From assembly GCA_016206385.1 (NCBI GenBank), contig JACQRS010000180.1:1-9600 (forward strand): DNA of 9,600 nt, read 5' to 3'. A program made the translations under genes and the position numbers. The stretch is from Candidatus Rokuibacteriota bacterium (GTDB lineage Bacteria > Methylomirabilota > Methylomirabilia > Rokubacteriales > CSP1-6). Positions 1 through 6,342 of this stretch are shown here, piece by piece; within the stretch, counting starts at the first letter, position 1; the number at the start of each line of letters is the position of its first letter. Below the pieces are notes generated by a model. It was not told the origin of the DNA. It did not search any database and saw only the letters and a program-made list of their open reading frames with translations.

Positions 1-1005
1 CAGGCCCAGCGCGGCGGCGACGACCTCGTCCACGCTGATCCCGCCCATACACGGATGGTGGATGGGACACTCGCTGAGAAAGCACGGGGCGCAGGGCACC
101 GCTTTGGCGATGGTCAGGACCCGCTTCCCGCGGGGTGCCGTGAGGCGCGGGTCGGTGGGCCCGAAGAGCGCGACCACGCCGACCTCCAGGGCGGCGGCGA
201 GCTGCGCGACTCCGGTGTCTCCCGCCACAAGCAGCGTAAGGCGGGAGAGGAGCCGGGGCAGGAGCGACGGCGCATCGCGCCCGACCAGCGAGGCCACGGG
301 AGTCGGACAGCGCCTCTGCACCTCAAGCGCCTGGGGGAGATCGCGCCGGGAACCCAGGAGCACGGGCATCAATCCCCTGCGCGTCAGCTCGGCAGCCAGG
401 GAAGCCCACCGCTCGACCGCCCAGAGCTTGGAGGGGCCGAAGGCGGCGCCGAGGTGAAGGCCGACGAGCCGGGCGTCGTTCCCGACCCCTGCGCCACTCA
501 GGAGGGCGGCGACCGCGCCGTCAGCCCGGCTCGGGAGCAGCTTCCATATGGGGGCCGTTTCCCCGGGCTCCAGGTTGAACACGGACAACAGCTCCAGATA
601 CTCGTCCACCTGGTGGCGGCGGGGCGTGGGGCGCTGGACCGGGTGGGTCAGGAGCCAGGAGCGCCCGTCCGTCGAAAAGCCGACACGCTGACGAGGGCCC
701 CACCTCCACGCCGCCAGGGCCGATTCGAAGGAGTTCGGGAGGAGCAGCGCGGTGTCGGCGCCAAGCGGGCGGAGCACGCGGGTCAGCGCGAGGCGCCCGG
801 TCACGCGCGAAGGATACGCGATCACCCGATCCGCCACACCCTGATCGCTGAAGAGCTCGGCCCACGGCCCGACCAGAGTGATCTGGCCGCGTGGGACGCC
901 AGCCCGAAGCGCCCGGAGCGTGGGGAGGGCCATGACGCTGTCACCGAGCCAATTGGGAGCCCTCACCACCAGCTGCCGGATTGTCCCGGGATCGATCGGG
1001 GTCAT
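1..1005 (-). CDS. waaF: ADP-heptose:LPS heptosyltransferase (GT9), 3' end cut by window
   Basis: Family GT9 enzymes transfer L-glycero-D-manno-heptose from ADP-heptose to the growing inner core of LPS on the cytoplasmic side of the inner membrane. I translated this frame by hand: 335 codons from ATG at 1005 stay open to base 1. The N-terminal motif APNWLGD (16-22) carries the acidic residue of the GT-B acceptor domain. The nucleotide-sugar domain has LHLGAAFGPSKLW (183-195), GDTGVAQLAAAL (262-273) and FGPTDPRLTAP (281-291). A cysteine-rich tail follows (C305, C308, C313, C319), as is common in WaaF-type proteins. WaaF is usually about 340-350 residues, so only a few are missing. The ATG overlaps the lpxK stop by four bases (ATGA) and has no good Shine-Dalgarno, so translational coupling is likely. 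The usual DSG/DTG-x-x-H motif reads DTGVAQ here. The family is near certain; heptosyltransferase II rather than I or III is a judgement from overall resemblance. Confidence 0.85.
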   Translation of the reverse strand, partial: MTPIDPGTIRQLVVRAPNWLGDSVMALPTLRALRAGVPRGQITLVGPWAELFSDQGVADRVIAYPSRVTGRLALTRVLRPLGADTALLLPNSFESALAAWRWGPRQRVGFSTDGRSWLLTHPVQRPTPRRHQVDEYLELLSVFNLEPGETAPIWKLLPSRADGAVAALLSGAGVGNDARLVGLHLGAAFGPSKLWAVERWASLAAELTRRGLMPVLLGSRRDLPQALEVQRRCPTPVASLVGRDAPSLLPRLLSRLTLLVAGDTGVAQLAAALEVGVVALFGPTDPRLTAPRGKRVLTIAKAVPCAPCFLSECPIHHPCMGGISVDEVVAAALGL

Positions 1006-2072
1006 GGCTGGAACAGCCGCCGAAACGCTGTCTCCCAGGCGCGGCCACCGTTTGTCAGGACCAGGCGCACAGCCAGGGCCCAGACGGGAAGCGGGGGGGA
1101 AGCCAGGTCGAGGCACCTGACCGCGTCCTTCTCGGTGGTAACCAGGGCGTCGGCTCCACGAGCCCTGGCCTGAGCGGCCAGTGCCTCGAGCTCGCCCCGG
1201 GTGTACCAGTGATGGTCGGGGAACTCTGTGAAGCCCACTATGCTGACCCCGAGCTCCGCCAGAGTCAGCGCGAAGTTTTCCGGCCGCGCGATGCCCGCGA
1301 ACCCGAAGAGCCGGAGGCCGCGAAGTTCTGGAAGGGAAAGCGTCGCACCGCTAATCTCCCAGCATTCTACCGGCTCGTAGCGCGCCGTCACAACTGGGCT
1401 CGCGGGATTGTGCGCCCGGATGGTGGCGGCGATGGCGTGGGCGCTGGCGTCGTCCCCGGGTCCCGCGATGACGACGAGGTGGGCGCGGGCGAGGGCGCTC
1501 ATCGGCTCGCGCAGCGGCCCCCGGGGAAAGAGGCGGCCGTTGCCCCACGGCGCGACGCCGGAGACGAGAACGACCTCCAGGTCCTTTTCCAGCGTGCGGT
1601 TCTGAAACGCGTCATCGAGGACCAGCGCCCCGACGCCCAATTGCTCCACGCAGGTGCGCCCCGCGTCGTAGCGATTCTCCCCCACCACCACGGGGGTCCC
1701 CGGAAGCCGGCGCGCGAGGAGGAATGACTCATCCCCCGCCGCCCCGGGATCCGCCCTGATCCCGCGGCGGTCTGCGACGACCAGCGTGCCGCGGGTCCGC
1801 CTGCCGTAGCCGCGGCTCACGACGCCGGCGGTGACTTCCATGGCGATTAGCGTCCTGACCGCCAGCTCGGCCGCCGGGGTTTTCCCGGTTCCGCCCAGGG
1901 TCACGTTGCCGATGGAGACGACCGGACAGGGAAGCCGGCGGCTCTTGAGGATCCCGCGCGCGTAGAGGGTCTGTCTCAGCGCCAGCAGGCCACGGTACCC
2001 CACTGTCAGCACCGAGAGCGGCAGGGCCAGGGCCGGTGCCATCTCCCGTTCCCAGGCTCTTTCCCATTTCAC
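1002..2072 (-). CDS. lpxK: Tetraacyldisaccharide 4'-kinase LpxK
   Basis: LpxK phosphorylates the 4' position of the tetraacyl disaccharide-1-phosphate with ATP, giving lipid IVA at the inner-membrane surface. The 356-residue product has a hydrophobic N-terminal stretch (about 11-33) for membrane association. The P-loop GNVTLGGTGKTP lies at 55-66, VSRGYGR at 85-91, GDE at 113-115, LDDAFQNR at 152-159, GFAGIARPENF at 257-267, DHHWY at 286-290 and TTEKDAVR at 312-319, all in the family order. The Asp of GDE and the His of DHH match the proposed catalytic dyad of the Aquifex enzyme. The start is GTG at 2072, which overlaps the waaA stop by four bases and has a strong GGGAGG (2081-2086) eight bases upstream. 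An internal ATG at 2042 would remove ten residues and is less well served. The usual DDGFQH motif is DDAFQN here. At 356 residues it is somewhat longer than E. coli LpxK. Confidence 0.96.
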   Translation of the reverse strand: MKWERAWEREMAPALALPLSVLTVGYRGLLALRQTLYARGILKSRRLPCPVVSIGNVTLGGTGKTPAAELAVRTLIAMEVTAGVVSRGYGRRTRGTLVVADRRGIRADPGAAGDESFLLARRLPGTPVVVGENRYDAGRTCVEQLGVGALVLDDAFQNRTLEKDLEVVLVSGVAPWGNGRLFPRGPLREPMSALARAHLVVIAGPGDDASAHAIAATIRAHNPASPVVTARYEPVECWEISGATLSLPELRGLRLFGFAGIARPENFALTLAELGVSIVGFTEFPDHHWYTRGELEALAAQARARGADALVTTEKDAVRCLDLASPPLPVWALAVRLVLTNGGRAWETAFRRLFQP

Positions 2073-3343
2073 GGGCTCGGCCTCCCGACGAGGCGCTCGA
2101 GCAGCTCCAGGGTCTCCCGCACCCCGCCCTGGCGGCCGGCAACCGCCTCGAAGCCGGCCTGCCCGACTGACCGCCGCAGCTCGGGGTCGTCGAGAAGGCG
2201 CTGGACCGCCGCCTGGAGTTCCCGGCCGTCCCGGACGAGCAGCGCACCGCCTCGAGCGAGCAGGAGTTCGGCACTTTCCCTGAAGTTCTCCGTGTGGGGG
2301 CCGAACACGACCGGCTTCCGCCTGAGCGCAGGCTCCAGCATGTTGTGGCCGCCCGAGGGCACGAGGCTCCCACCCACGAACACCACAGAGGCGATCTGGT
2401 AGAGCTGGGCCAGCTCCCCCACCGTATCCAGCACGATGACGGTGCGCGGGCCGACGCGCATCGGGAGCGCCGTCCGCCTGATCGGCTCGAGCCCCCGGAC
2501 CTGGATGAGCCGCTCCACCTCGGAGACCCGCTCGGGGTGGCGCGGCGCCAGCACGACGACCAGGGACGGGTATCGGGGCTGTAACTCCCTAAGGGCGTCG
2601 AGCACAACCTCTTCCTCCCCTCTGTGTGTGCTCCCGGCCACCCACACCGGCTCCGTTCCCGCCAGACCGAGGAGCCGCCGCCACAAGGAGTCGGCCCCGA
2701 CCTGATCGGGTGGCGGCTCGATCTTGAGGTTCCCCGTGACCACCACGCGCTCCGGCAGCGCGCCCAGGGCGATGATGCGGCGGGCATCCTCGACCGACTG
2801 CATGCCGAACATGCCGATCTGGCGCAGGAGGCGTCCCATGAACCGGCGCACGAGCCGATAGCGGCGGAAGGAGCGATCGGAGATACGGCCGTTGGCCACC
2901 ATCGCCGGGATTCCGCGTCGGTGAAGCTCCCGGAAGAAGTTGGGCCAGAGCTCGGTCTCGAGGGCCACGAAGAAGACCGGGCTGATGGCGCGAAGCGCGC
3001 GCTTGATCGGGCCGGGAAGGTCGAGGGGAAAGTAGCAGTGCGTGGCGAGCCGGGCAAGGCGATCCCGCACGATCGCTGCGCCCGTCACCGTCTGGGTGGA
3101 AACGACGATGTTGACCCCGGGCCAGAGCCGGCGGATCCCCTCCACGAGGGGAATCGCGGCGATGGCTTCCCCGACCGAGACGGCGTGGATCCAGCAGCGG
3201 GGCGCCGGCGGAAGCCCGTCCAGGTGGCCGAAGCGCTGGCGGAAGAAGCGGGCCGCTCCGCTGTGGCCGAGGCGCCGCGCCAGGAGCATCGGAAGGTAGG
3301 CGAGAACCGCCAGGGCGATGCCGAGCGTATAGAGGACGTACAT
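2069..3343 (-). CDS. waaA: 3-deoxy-D-manno-octulosonic acid (Kdo) transferase
   Basis: WaaA (KdtA, family GT30) moves Kdo from CMP-Kdo to the lipid A precursor at the inner membrane. The 424-residue product is the family's usual length. It begins with an N-terminal membrane anchor (about 3-23). SVGE lies at 56-59, with E59 matching the proposed catalytic base. ETELWPN follows at 129-135, GNLK at 204-207, AGSTHRGEEE at 236-245, APRHPER at 266-272 and VGGSLVPSGGHNMLEP at 323-338. These follow the E. coli protein closely in order and spacing. The ATG at 3343 lies 22 bases after the lpxB stop and no clear Shine-Dalgarno is seen in that gap. The 3' end overlaps the lpxK GTG (GTGA). The number of Kdo residues added (one, two or more) cannot be read from sequence. 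Normally the product substrate is lipid IVA, but lpxK lies downstream in the same unit, which is common and says nothing about reaction order. Confidence 0.96.
   Translation of the reverse strand: MYVLYTLGIALAVLAYLPMLLARRLGHSGAARFFRQRFGHLDGLPPAPRCWIHAVSVGEAIAAIPLVEGIRRLWPGVNIVVSTQTVTGAAIVRDRLARLATHCYFPLDLPGPIKRALRAISPVFFVALETELWPNFFRELHRRGIPAMVANGRISDRSFRRYRLVRRFMGRLLRQIGMFGMQSVEDARRIIALGALPERVVVTGNLKIEPPPDQVGADSLWRRLLGLAGTEPVWVAGSTHRGEEEVVLDALRELQPRYPSLVVVLAPRHPERVSEVERLIQVRGLEPIRRTALPMRVGPRTVIVLDTVGELAQLYQIASVVFVGGSLVPSGGHNMLEPALRRKPVVFGPHTENFRESAELLLARGGALLVRDGRELQAAVQRLLDDPELRRSVGQAGFEAVAGRQGGVRETLELLERLVGRPSP
2081..2086 (-). promoter_or_regulatory. Ribosome binding site deciding the GTG start of lpxK
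   Basis: GGGAGG lies eight bases before the GTG at 2072, within the last codons of waaA. It supports the GTG start, which overlaps the waaA stop codon, over the internal ATG at 2042. Confidence 0.75.
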
Positions 3344-3365
3344 CAGAGGCAGGATGGCCGGCAGC

Positions 3366-4529
3366 TCACGACGCCACGGCCGCGCGGTACCCGGCCACCT
3401 CGAGGATGCGGCGCGCGGCGCGCTCGGCGACGCCGGGCGTGCCCAGCGCGCCTCTCAGCTCGTCGAAGGCGAGCCGCTGGGCGCGAAGCCGATCGCGGTC
3501 TTTCAGGAGGCTCACCGCCTCTTCGGCCAGCCGGGCAGCGGTGGCGTCGCCCTGCAGCAGCTCCGGGACCACGCCGCGGCCCGATACGATGTTGGCCAGG
3601 CTCACCCAGGGGACCCGGATCAGGAGCCGGCCGATCAGCCCGGAGAGGCGGGAGACTCGATAGCAGACCACCATGGGGGTTCCGATCAGCGCCGCCTCCA
3701 GGGTGGCGGTGCCGGAAGCCACGAGGAGGAGATCGGCTGCGGCCATCACCTCGTAGGTTCGCCCCCGCACCAGCTCGAGAGGCGCTCCCCTGAGGAGCCG
3801 CTCCACCAGCGTCGGGTCCACGGTGGAGGCGGGAGAGGCGAGGAAGCGCGCGTCGGGAACCCGCTCCCGAATCCGCCGTGCGGCTTCCGCCATTGGGGGA
3901 AGAAGGCGCTCCACCTCTTCCCGGCGACTGCCCGGCAGTAGCCCGACGAGGGTGGCATCCCGAGGAACTCCCAGGTCGTGCCGCGCCCCCTCCCTGCTCA
4001 GGCCGTTCGGGAGCAGGTCGACGAGCGGGTGTCCCACGAATTCCACACGGCCTCCCGCGGCCTCGTAAATTGGCGGCTCGAACGGGAACACCGCAAGGAT
4101 CCGGCTGGCGAGCCGGGCAAGCAGCCGGGCTCGCCCCGGGCGCCACGCCCACACCTGGGGAGGGATGAAGTAGACGACCGGAATCTCAAGGCGTCTGGCC
4201 GCGCGGGCAAGCCGCAGGTTGAACTCGGGAAAGTCGATGAGAACCAACACCCGGGGCCGCTCGGCCTTGAGCGCCCGGCACAACACTCGGAACGCGCGGT
4301 AGAGGTGCGGCAGGCGACTGACCGCCTCGCTGGCGCCCACGACAGCGCGATCGGCCGGGTTCGCCAGGAGCTCGACCCCAGCGTGAGCCATACGTGACCC
4401 GCCCATCCCTACGAGTCTCCAACCGGGCGCGTGGTTCCTCAACGCCCCAGAGAGCGTGGCCCCGTGCAGGTCGCCGGAGGCCTCGCCCGCCACGAGCATG
4501 AGGCACGGCGAGGGTTCAGCAATCGCCAT
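3366..4529 (-). CDS. lpxB: Lipid-A-disaccharide synthase LpxB
   Basis: LpxB (family GT19) condenses UDP-2,3-diacylglucosamine with lipid X to form the beta-1,6-linked disaccharide-1-phosphate, as a peripheral inner-membrane enzyme. The 387-residue product shows AGEASGD (14-20), IDFPEFN (98-104), QVWAWRPGR (125-133), FVGHPLVD (164-171), LLPGSRREEV (197-206), ASGTATLE (271-278), VVCYRVS (287-293) and a C-terminal VSLANIVSGRGVVPELLQ block (309-326). All are standard LpxB landmarks in order. Three adjacent start codons lie in frame: GTG 4535, TTG 4532 and ATG 4529. I chose the ATG because it gives a family-typical N-terminus. It overlaps lpxI by 14 bases. No strong Shine-Dalgarno precedes it (GAGTG only), so re-initiation after lpxI is likely. 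Its substrate lipid X comes from the neighbouring LpxI. Confidence 0.96.
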   Translation of the reverse strand: MAIAEPSPCLMLVAGEASGDLHGATLSGALRNHAPGWRLVGMGGSRMAHAGVELLANPADRAVVGASEAVSRLPHLYRAFRVLCRALKAERPRVLVLIDFPEFNLRLARAARRLEIPVVYFIPPQVWAWRPGRARLLARLASRILAVFPFEPPIYEAAGGRVEFVGHPLVDLLPNGLSREGARHDLGVPRDATLVGLLPGSRREEVERLLPPMAEAARRIRERVPDARFLASPASTVDPTLVERLLRGAPLELVRGRTYEVMAAADLLLVASGTATLEAALIGTPMVVCYRVSRLSGLIGRLLIRVPWVSLANIVSGRGVVPELLQGDATAARLAEEAVSLLKDRDRLRAQRLAFDELRGALGTPGVAERAARRILEVAGYRAAVAS

Positions 4530-5325
4530 CAACACTCACGACGGAAATCTCGCCCCCGTTGGCCAGCCGGACGACCGATTCCCGGTCCAGGATCGCGACC
4601 TTCTGCGCCTCTACCGCGAGAACGCGGGCCTGGCCGCGAACCATTGTTTCCAGGGTGTCAGGCCCGACCACGGGCAGGTCGAAGCGGTAGTCCTGGGCCG
4701 ACGCGCTGGCCTTGACCACGACCGCACCGGGACCCGAGAGCTGGCATCCCCTCCGGATCGTCTCGCTGGTCCCCTCCACGGTCTCCACCGCGACGGGAAC
4801 ACCCCGCGCGACGACCACGGTCTGTCCCACTCCGTACTCGGCGCATTGCCTCGCCAGGCGGAGGCCGAGGCGGATATCGTACCACTCCGCCACCGAGGGG
4901 GAGCGGCCGGTCAGGACGCCGGGCCGCGCTAGGAGCGGGGCGAGAAACGTTCGCTGGTCGAGAACCTCGATGCCGAGCGCCGACAGCGTTTCGGACACGG
5001 CGGCGCCAAGCGCAGCATCCGAGAGCCCACCGGCCATGGTGAGGATCCGTTGCGCCGGCCCGTCCACCGCGCCGCCATCGAAGAGGGCGCCTTTGGGCAG
5101 CGTTCCTGAAAAGACGACGGCGGACACCCGCTCGGCCCGGAGTGCCTCCAGCACCGGGGCGATCTCACTCAGCCGGCTTGGGATCACCCGATGGACCCCA
5201 GCGTCGAGCCCCGGTGCGTCCCCAAAGGCGAACGCCACGACGCGCCAGCCCTGGCGTCGAGCCTCGAGAGCCACCTGGCCGGGGAGGGCCCCGGCTCCGG
5301 CCATCAGGCCGAGCGTTTGCTCCAC
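4516..5325 (-). CDS. lpxI: UDP-2,3-diacylglucosamine pyrophosphatase LpxI
   Basis: LpxI (DUF1009 family) cleaves UDP-2,3-diacylglucosamine to lipid X and UMP; it replaces the unrelated LpxH in many non-enteric diderms. The 269-residue length matches the Caulobacter enzyme. Visible landmarks are the N-terminal GLMAGAGALPGQVA (6-19), FSGTLPKGALFDGG (72-85), RPGVLTGRSPS (134-144), AVETVEGTSETIRRG (179-193), VVVKASASAQDYRFDLPVVG (202-221) and GPDTLE (221-226). The acidic residues in the last two blocks (D216, D223) are in the region held to be catalytic in this family. The start is GTG at 5325, supported by GGAGG seven bases upstream and by the need to keep the N-terminal GLMAGAG motif whole; the internal ATG at 5304 would cut that motif. 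It overlaps the end of the oxidoreductase gene by 22 bases and is followed by lpxB, its natural partner. Confidence 0.95.
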   Translation of the reverse strand: MEQTLGLMAGAGALPGQVALEARRQGWRVVAFAFGDAPGLDAGVHRVIPSRLSEIAPVLEALRAERVSAVVFSGTLPKGALFDGGAVDGPAQRILTMAGGLSDAALGAAVSETLSALGIEVLDQRTFLAPLLARPGVLTGRSPSVAEWYDIRLGLRLARQCAEYGVGQTVVVARGVPVAVETVEGTSETIRRGCQLSGPGAVVVKASASAQDYRFDLPVVGPDTLETMVRGQARVLAVEAQKVAILDRESVVRLANGGEISVVSVDGDC

Positions 5326-6341
5326 GGAGGATCCTCCGGCCAGGCGGTTTCGCGCCGGCCTTCGCGGATCATCCGCTCGATCTCCAGGGCCACGGCCAGG
5401 GATCGGATGTCTTCCTCCTCGGGCAGCTCCACCGGCTCCCCCGCCCGGGCCTGGCGGACCGCCGAGATCAGGTGCAGGATTTCCAGCTTGAGAGGATTCT
5501 CCTTGTGAACGAAGAGGTGCTCGACGAACGAGGCCTGCCGGTAGCGGATCGACTCGCGGTTGAGGGTGTACTCCTGCGACGCCCGGCGGTGGATCTGGAT
5601 GTCCTGGTCCGTGTAGTCGAGAAGGATGTAGGCGTCTGGCTGGGTGATAGCCAGCGTGCGGATCTTCTGCTCGGTCGCGCGGCTGGCCGTGATGGTGGCA
5701 ATGGTCGCCGTGTCAAAGAGGATCTGGACGCTGGCCACGTCGAGACCGGCGGAGTGAATGGAGCGGCCCATGGCGGTGAGCTGCCGGGGCTCGCCGTTCA
5801 CCAGCCCGAGGACGATGTCGATGTCGTGGATCATCAGGTCCATGACCACCGTGTCATCCTGGACCTGCGGAACGAAAGGTCCCAGCCGCCGCGACTCGAT
5901 CAGGATGGGGCGCTCGACGATCTTTTTCAGCTCCTGGACCGCCCCGTTGAAGCGCTCCACGTGCCCGACGTGGAGGATGGCGCCGCTCTTGCGGGCCACC
6001 CGGAAGAGCTCCTTGGCCTCCTCCAGGGTCGGTGTCATGGGCTTTTCCACCAGCACGTGGACCCCGGCCTCGAGAAGGTCCCGCGCCACCGCGATGTGCT
6101 GGTCCGTGGGCACCGCCACGCTGGCCACGTCCACCTTGCCGATGAGCGCCCGGTGGTCGGTGAACGCCTGGGTCTCGTACTGGGCGGCCAGCCGCCGGGC
6201 CTTCTCCGCGTCCACATCCACGATCCCGACCAGGTCCACGTTCCAGAGCTCGGCGTAGACGAGGATGTGGTACTGCCCCATGTGGCCGGCCCCCACCACG
6301 CCGGCCCGGATCCGCCGCTCGGGACGCTCCACGCTCGCCAT
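5304..6341 (-). CDS. Gfo/Idh/MocA-family NAD(P)-dependent oxidoreductase; GnnA-like by position
   Basis: This family reversibly oxidises hydroxyls of sugars or nucleotide sugars with NAD(P). The 345-residue product opens with a Rossmann fold: IRAGVVGAGHMGQYH (11-25) contains the GxGxxG at 17-22, and D42 after the second strand hints at NAD. EKP lies at 99-101, GHVERFN at 126-132 and DLMIHDIDI at 168-176, which includes the family's D-x3-H pair (D168, H172). Together with K100 these are the usual catalytic residues, so the enzyme looks active. The ATG at 6341 follows the lpxA stop after one base. An in-frame ATG at 6386 would add 15 low-quality residues inside lpxA and is not favoured. A gene of this family, gnnA, sits between lpxA and lpxB in Acidithiobacillus ferrooxidans and makes the 3-keto form of UDP-GlcNAc. 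The position here is alike, but no aminotransferase partner (gnnB) follows. The family is certain; the substrate is not. Confidence 0.9.
   Translation of the reverse strand: MASVERPERRIRAGVVGAGHMGQYHILVYAELWNVDLVGIVDVDAEKARRLAAQYETQAFTDHRALIGKVDVASVAVPTDQHIAVARDLLEAGVHVLVEKPMTPTLEEAKELFRVARKSGAILHVGHVERFNGAVQELKKIVERPILIESRRLGPFVPQVQDDTVVMDLMIHDIDIVLGLVNGEPRQLTAMGRSIHSAGLDVASVQILFDTATIATITASRATEQKIRTLAITQPDAYILLDYTDQDIQIHRRASQEYTLNRESIRYRQASFVEHLFVHKENPLKLEILHLISAVRQARAGEPVELPEEEDIRSLAVALEIERMIREGRRETAWPEDPPWSKRSA
5325..5338. repeat. 14-base perfect palindrome over the lpxI ribosome binding site
   Basis: CGGAGGATCCTCCG equals its own reverse complement. In RNA it could fold as a five-pair stem (CGGAG/CTCCG) with a GATC loop, covering the Shine-Dalgarno and the first base of the GTG. 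It is also coding sequence for the end of the oxidoreductase (Pro-Glu-Asp-Pro-Pro). The palindrome is directly seen; any regulatory effect is inference. Confidence 0.5.
5333..5337 (-). promoter_or_regulatory. Ribosome binding site deciding the GTG start of lpxI
   Basis: GGAGG lies seven bases before the GTG at 5325, inside the end of the oxidoreductase gene. It supports the GTG over the internal ATG at 5304. It forms one arm of a 14-base perfect palindrome. Confidence 0.75.
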
Positions 6342-6342
6342 G

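Noticed and set aside
55..1173. Long plus-strand open frame opposite the heptosyltransferase and lpxK
   Set aside because: It is the GC-rich antisense shadow of two well-supported genes. Its product is low in hydrophobic order and shows no family motif.
1729..3057. Minus-strand open frame of 442 codons overlapping waaA and lpxK in another frame
   Set aside because: Ser/Arg/Trp-rich out-of-frame reading of waaA. The waaA frame has every family motif.
2624..3793. Plus-strand open frame of 389 codons opposite waaA and lpxB
   Set aside because: Antisense to two genes with full motif sets. The product is Arg/Pro/Gly-rich with no recognisable domain.
3343..4152. Minus-strand out-of-frame reading inside lpxB
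   Set aside because: A Pro/Arg/Gly-rich shadow of lpxB without motifs.
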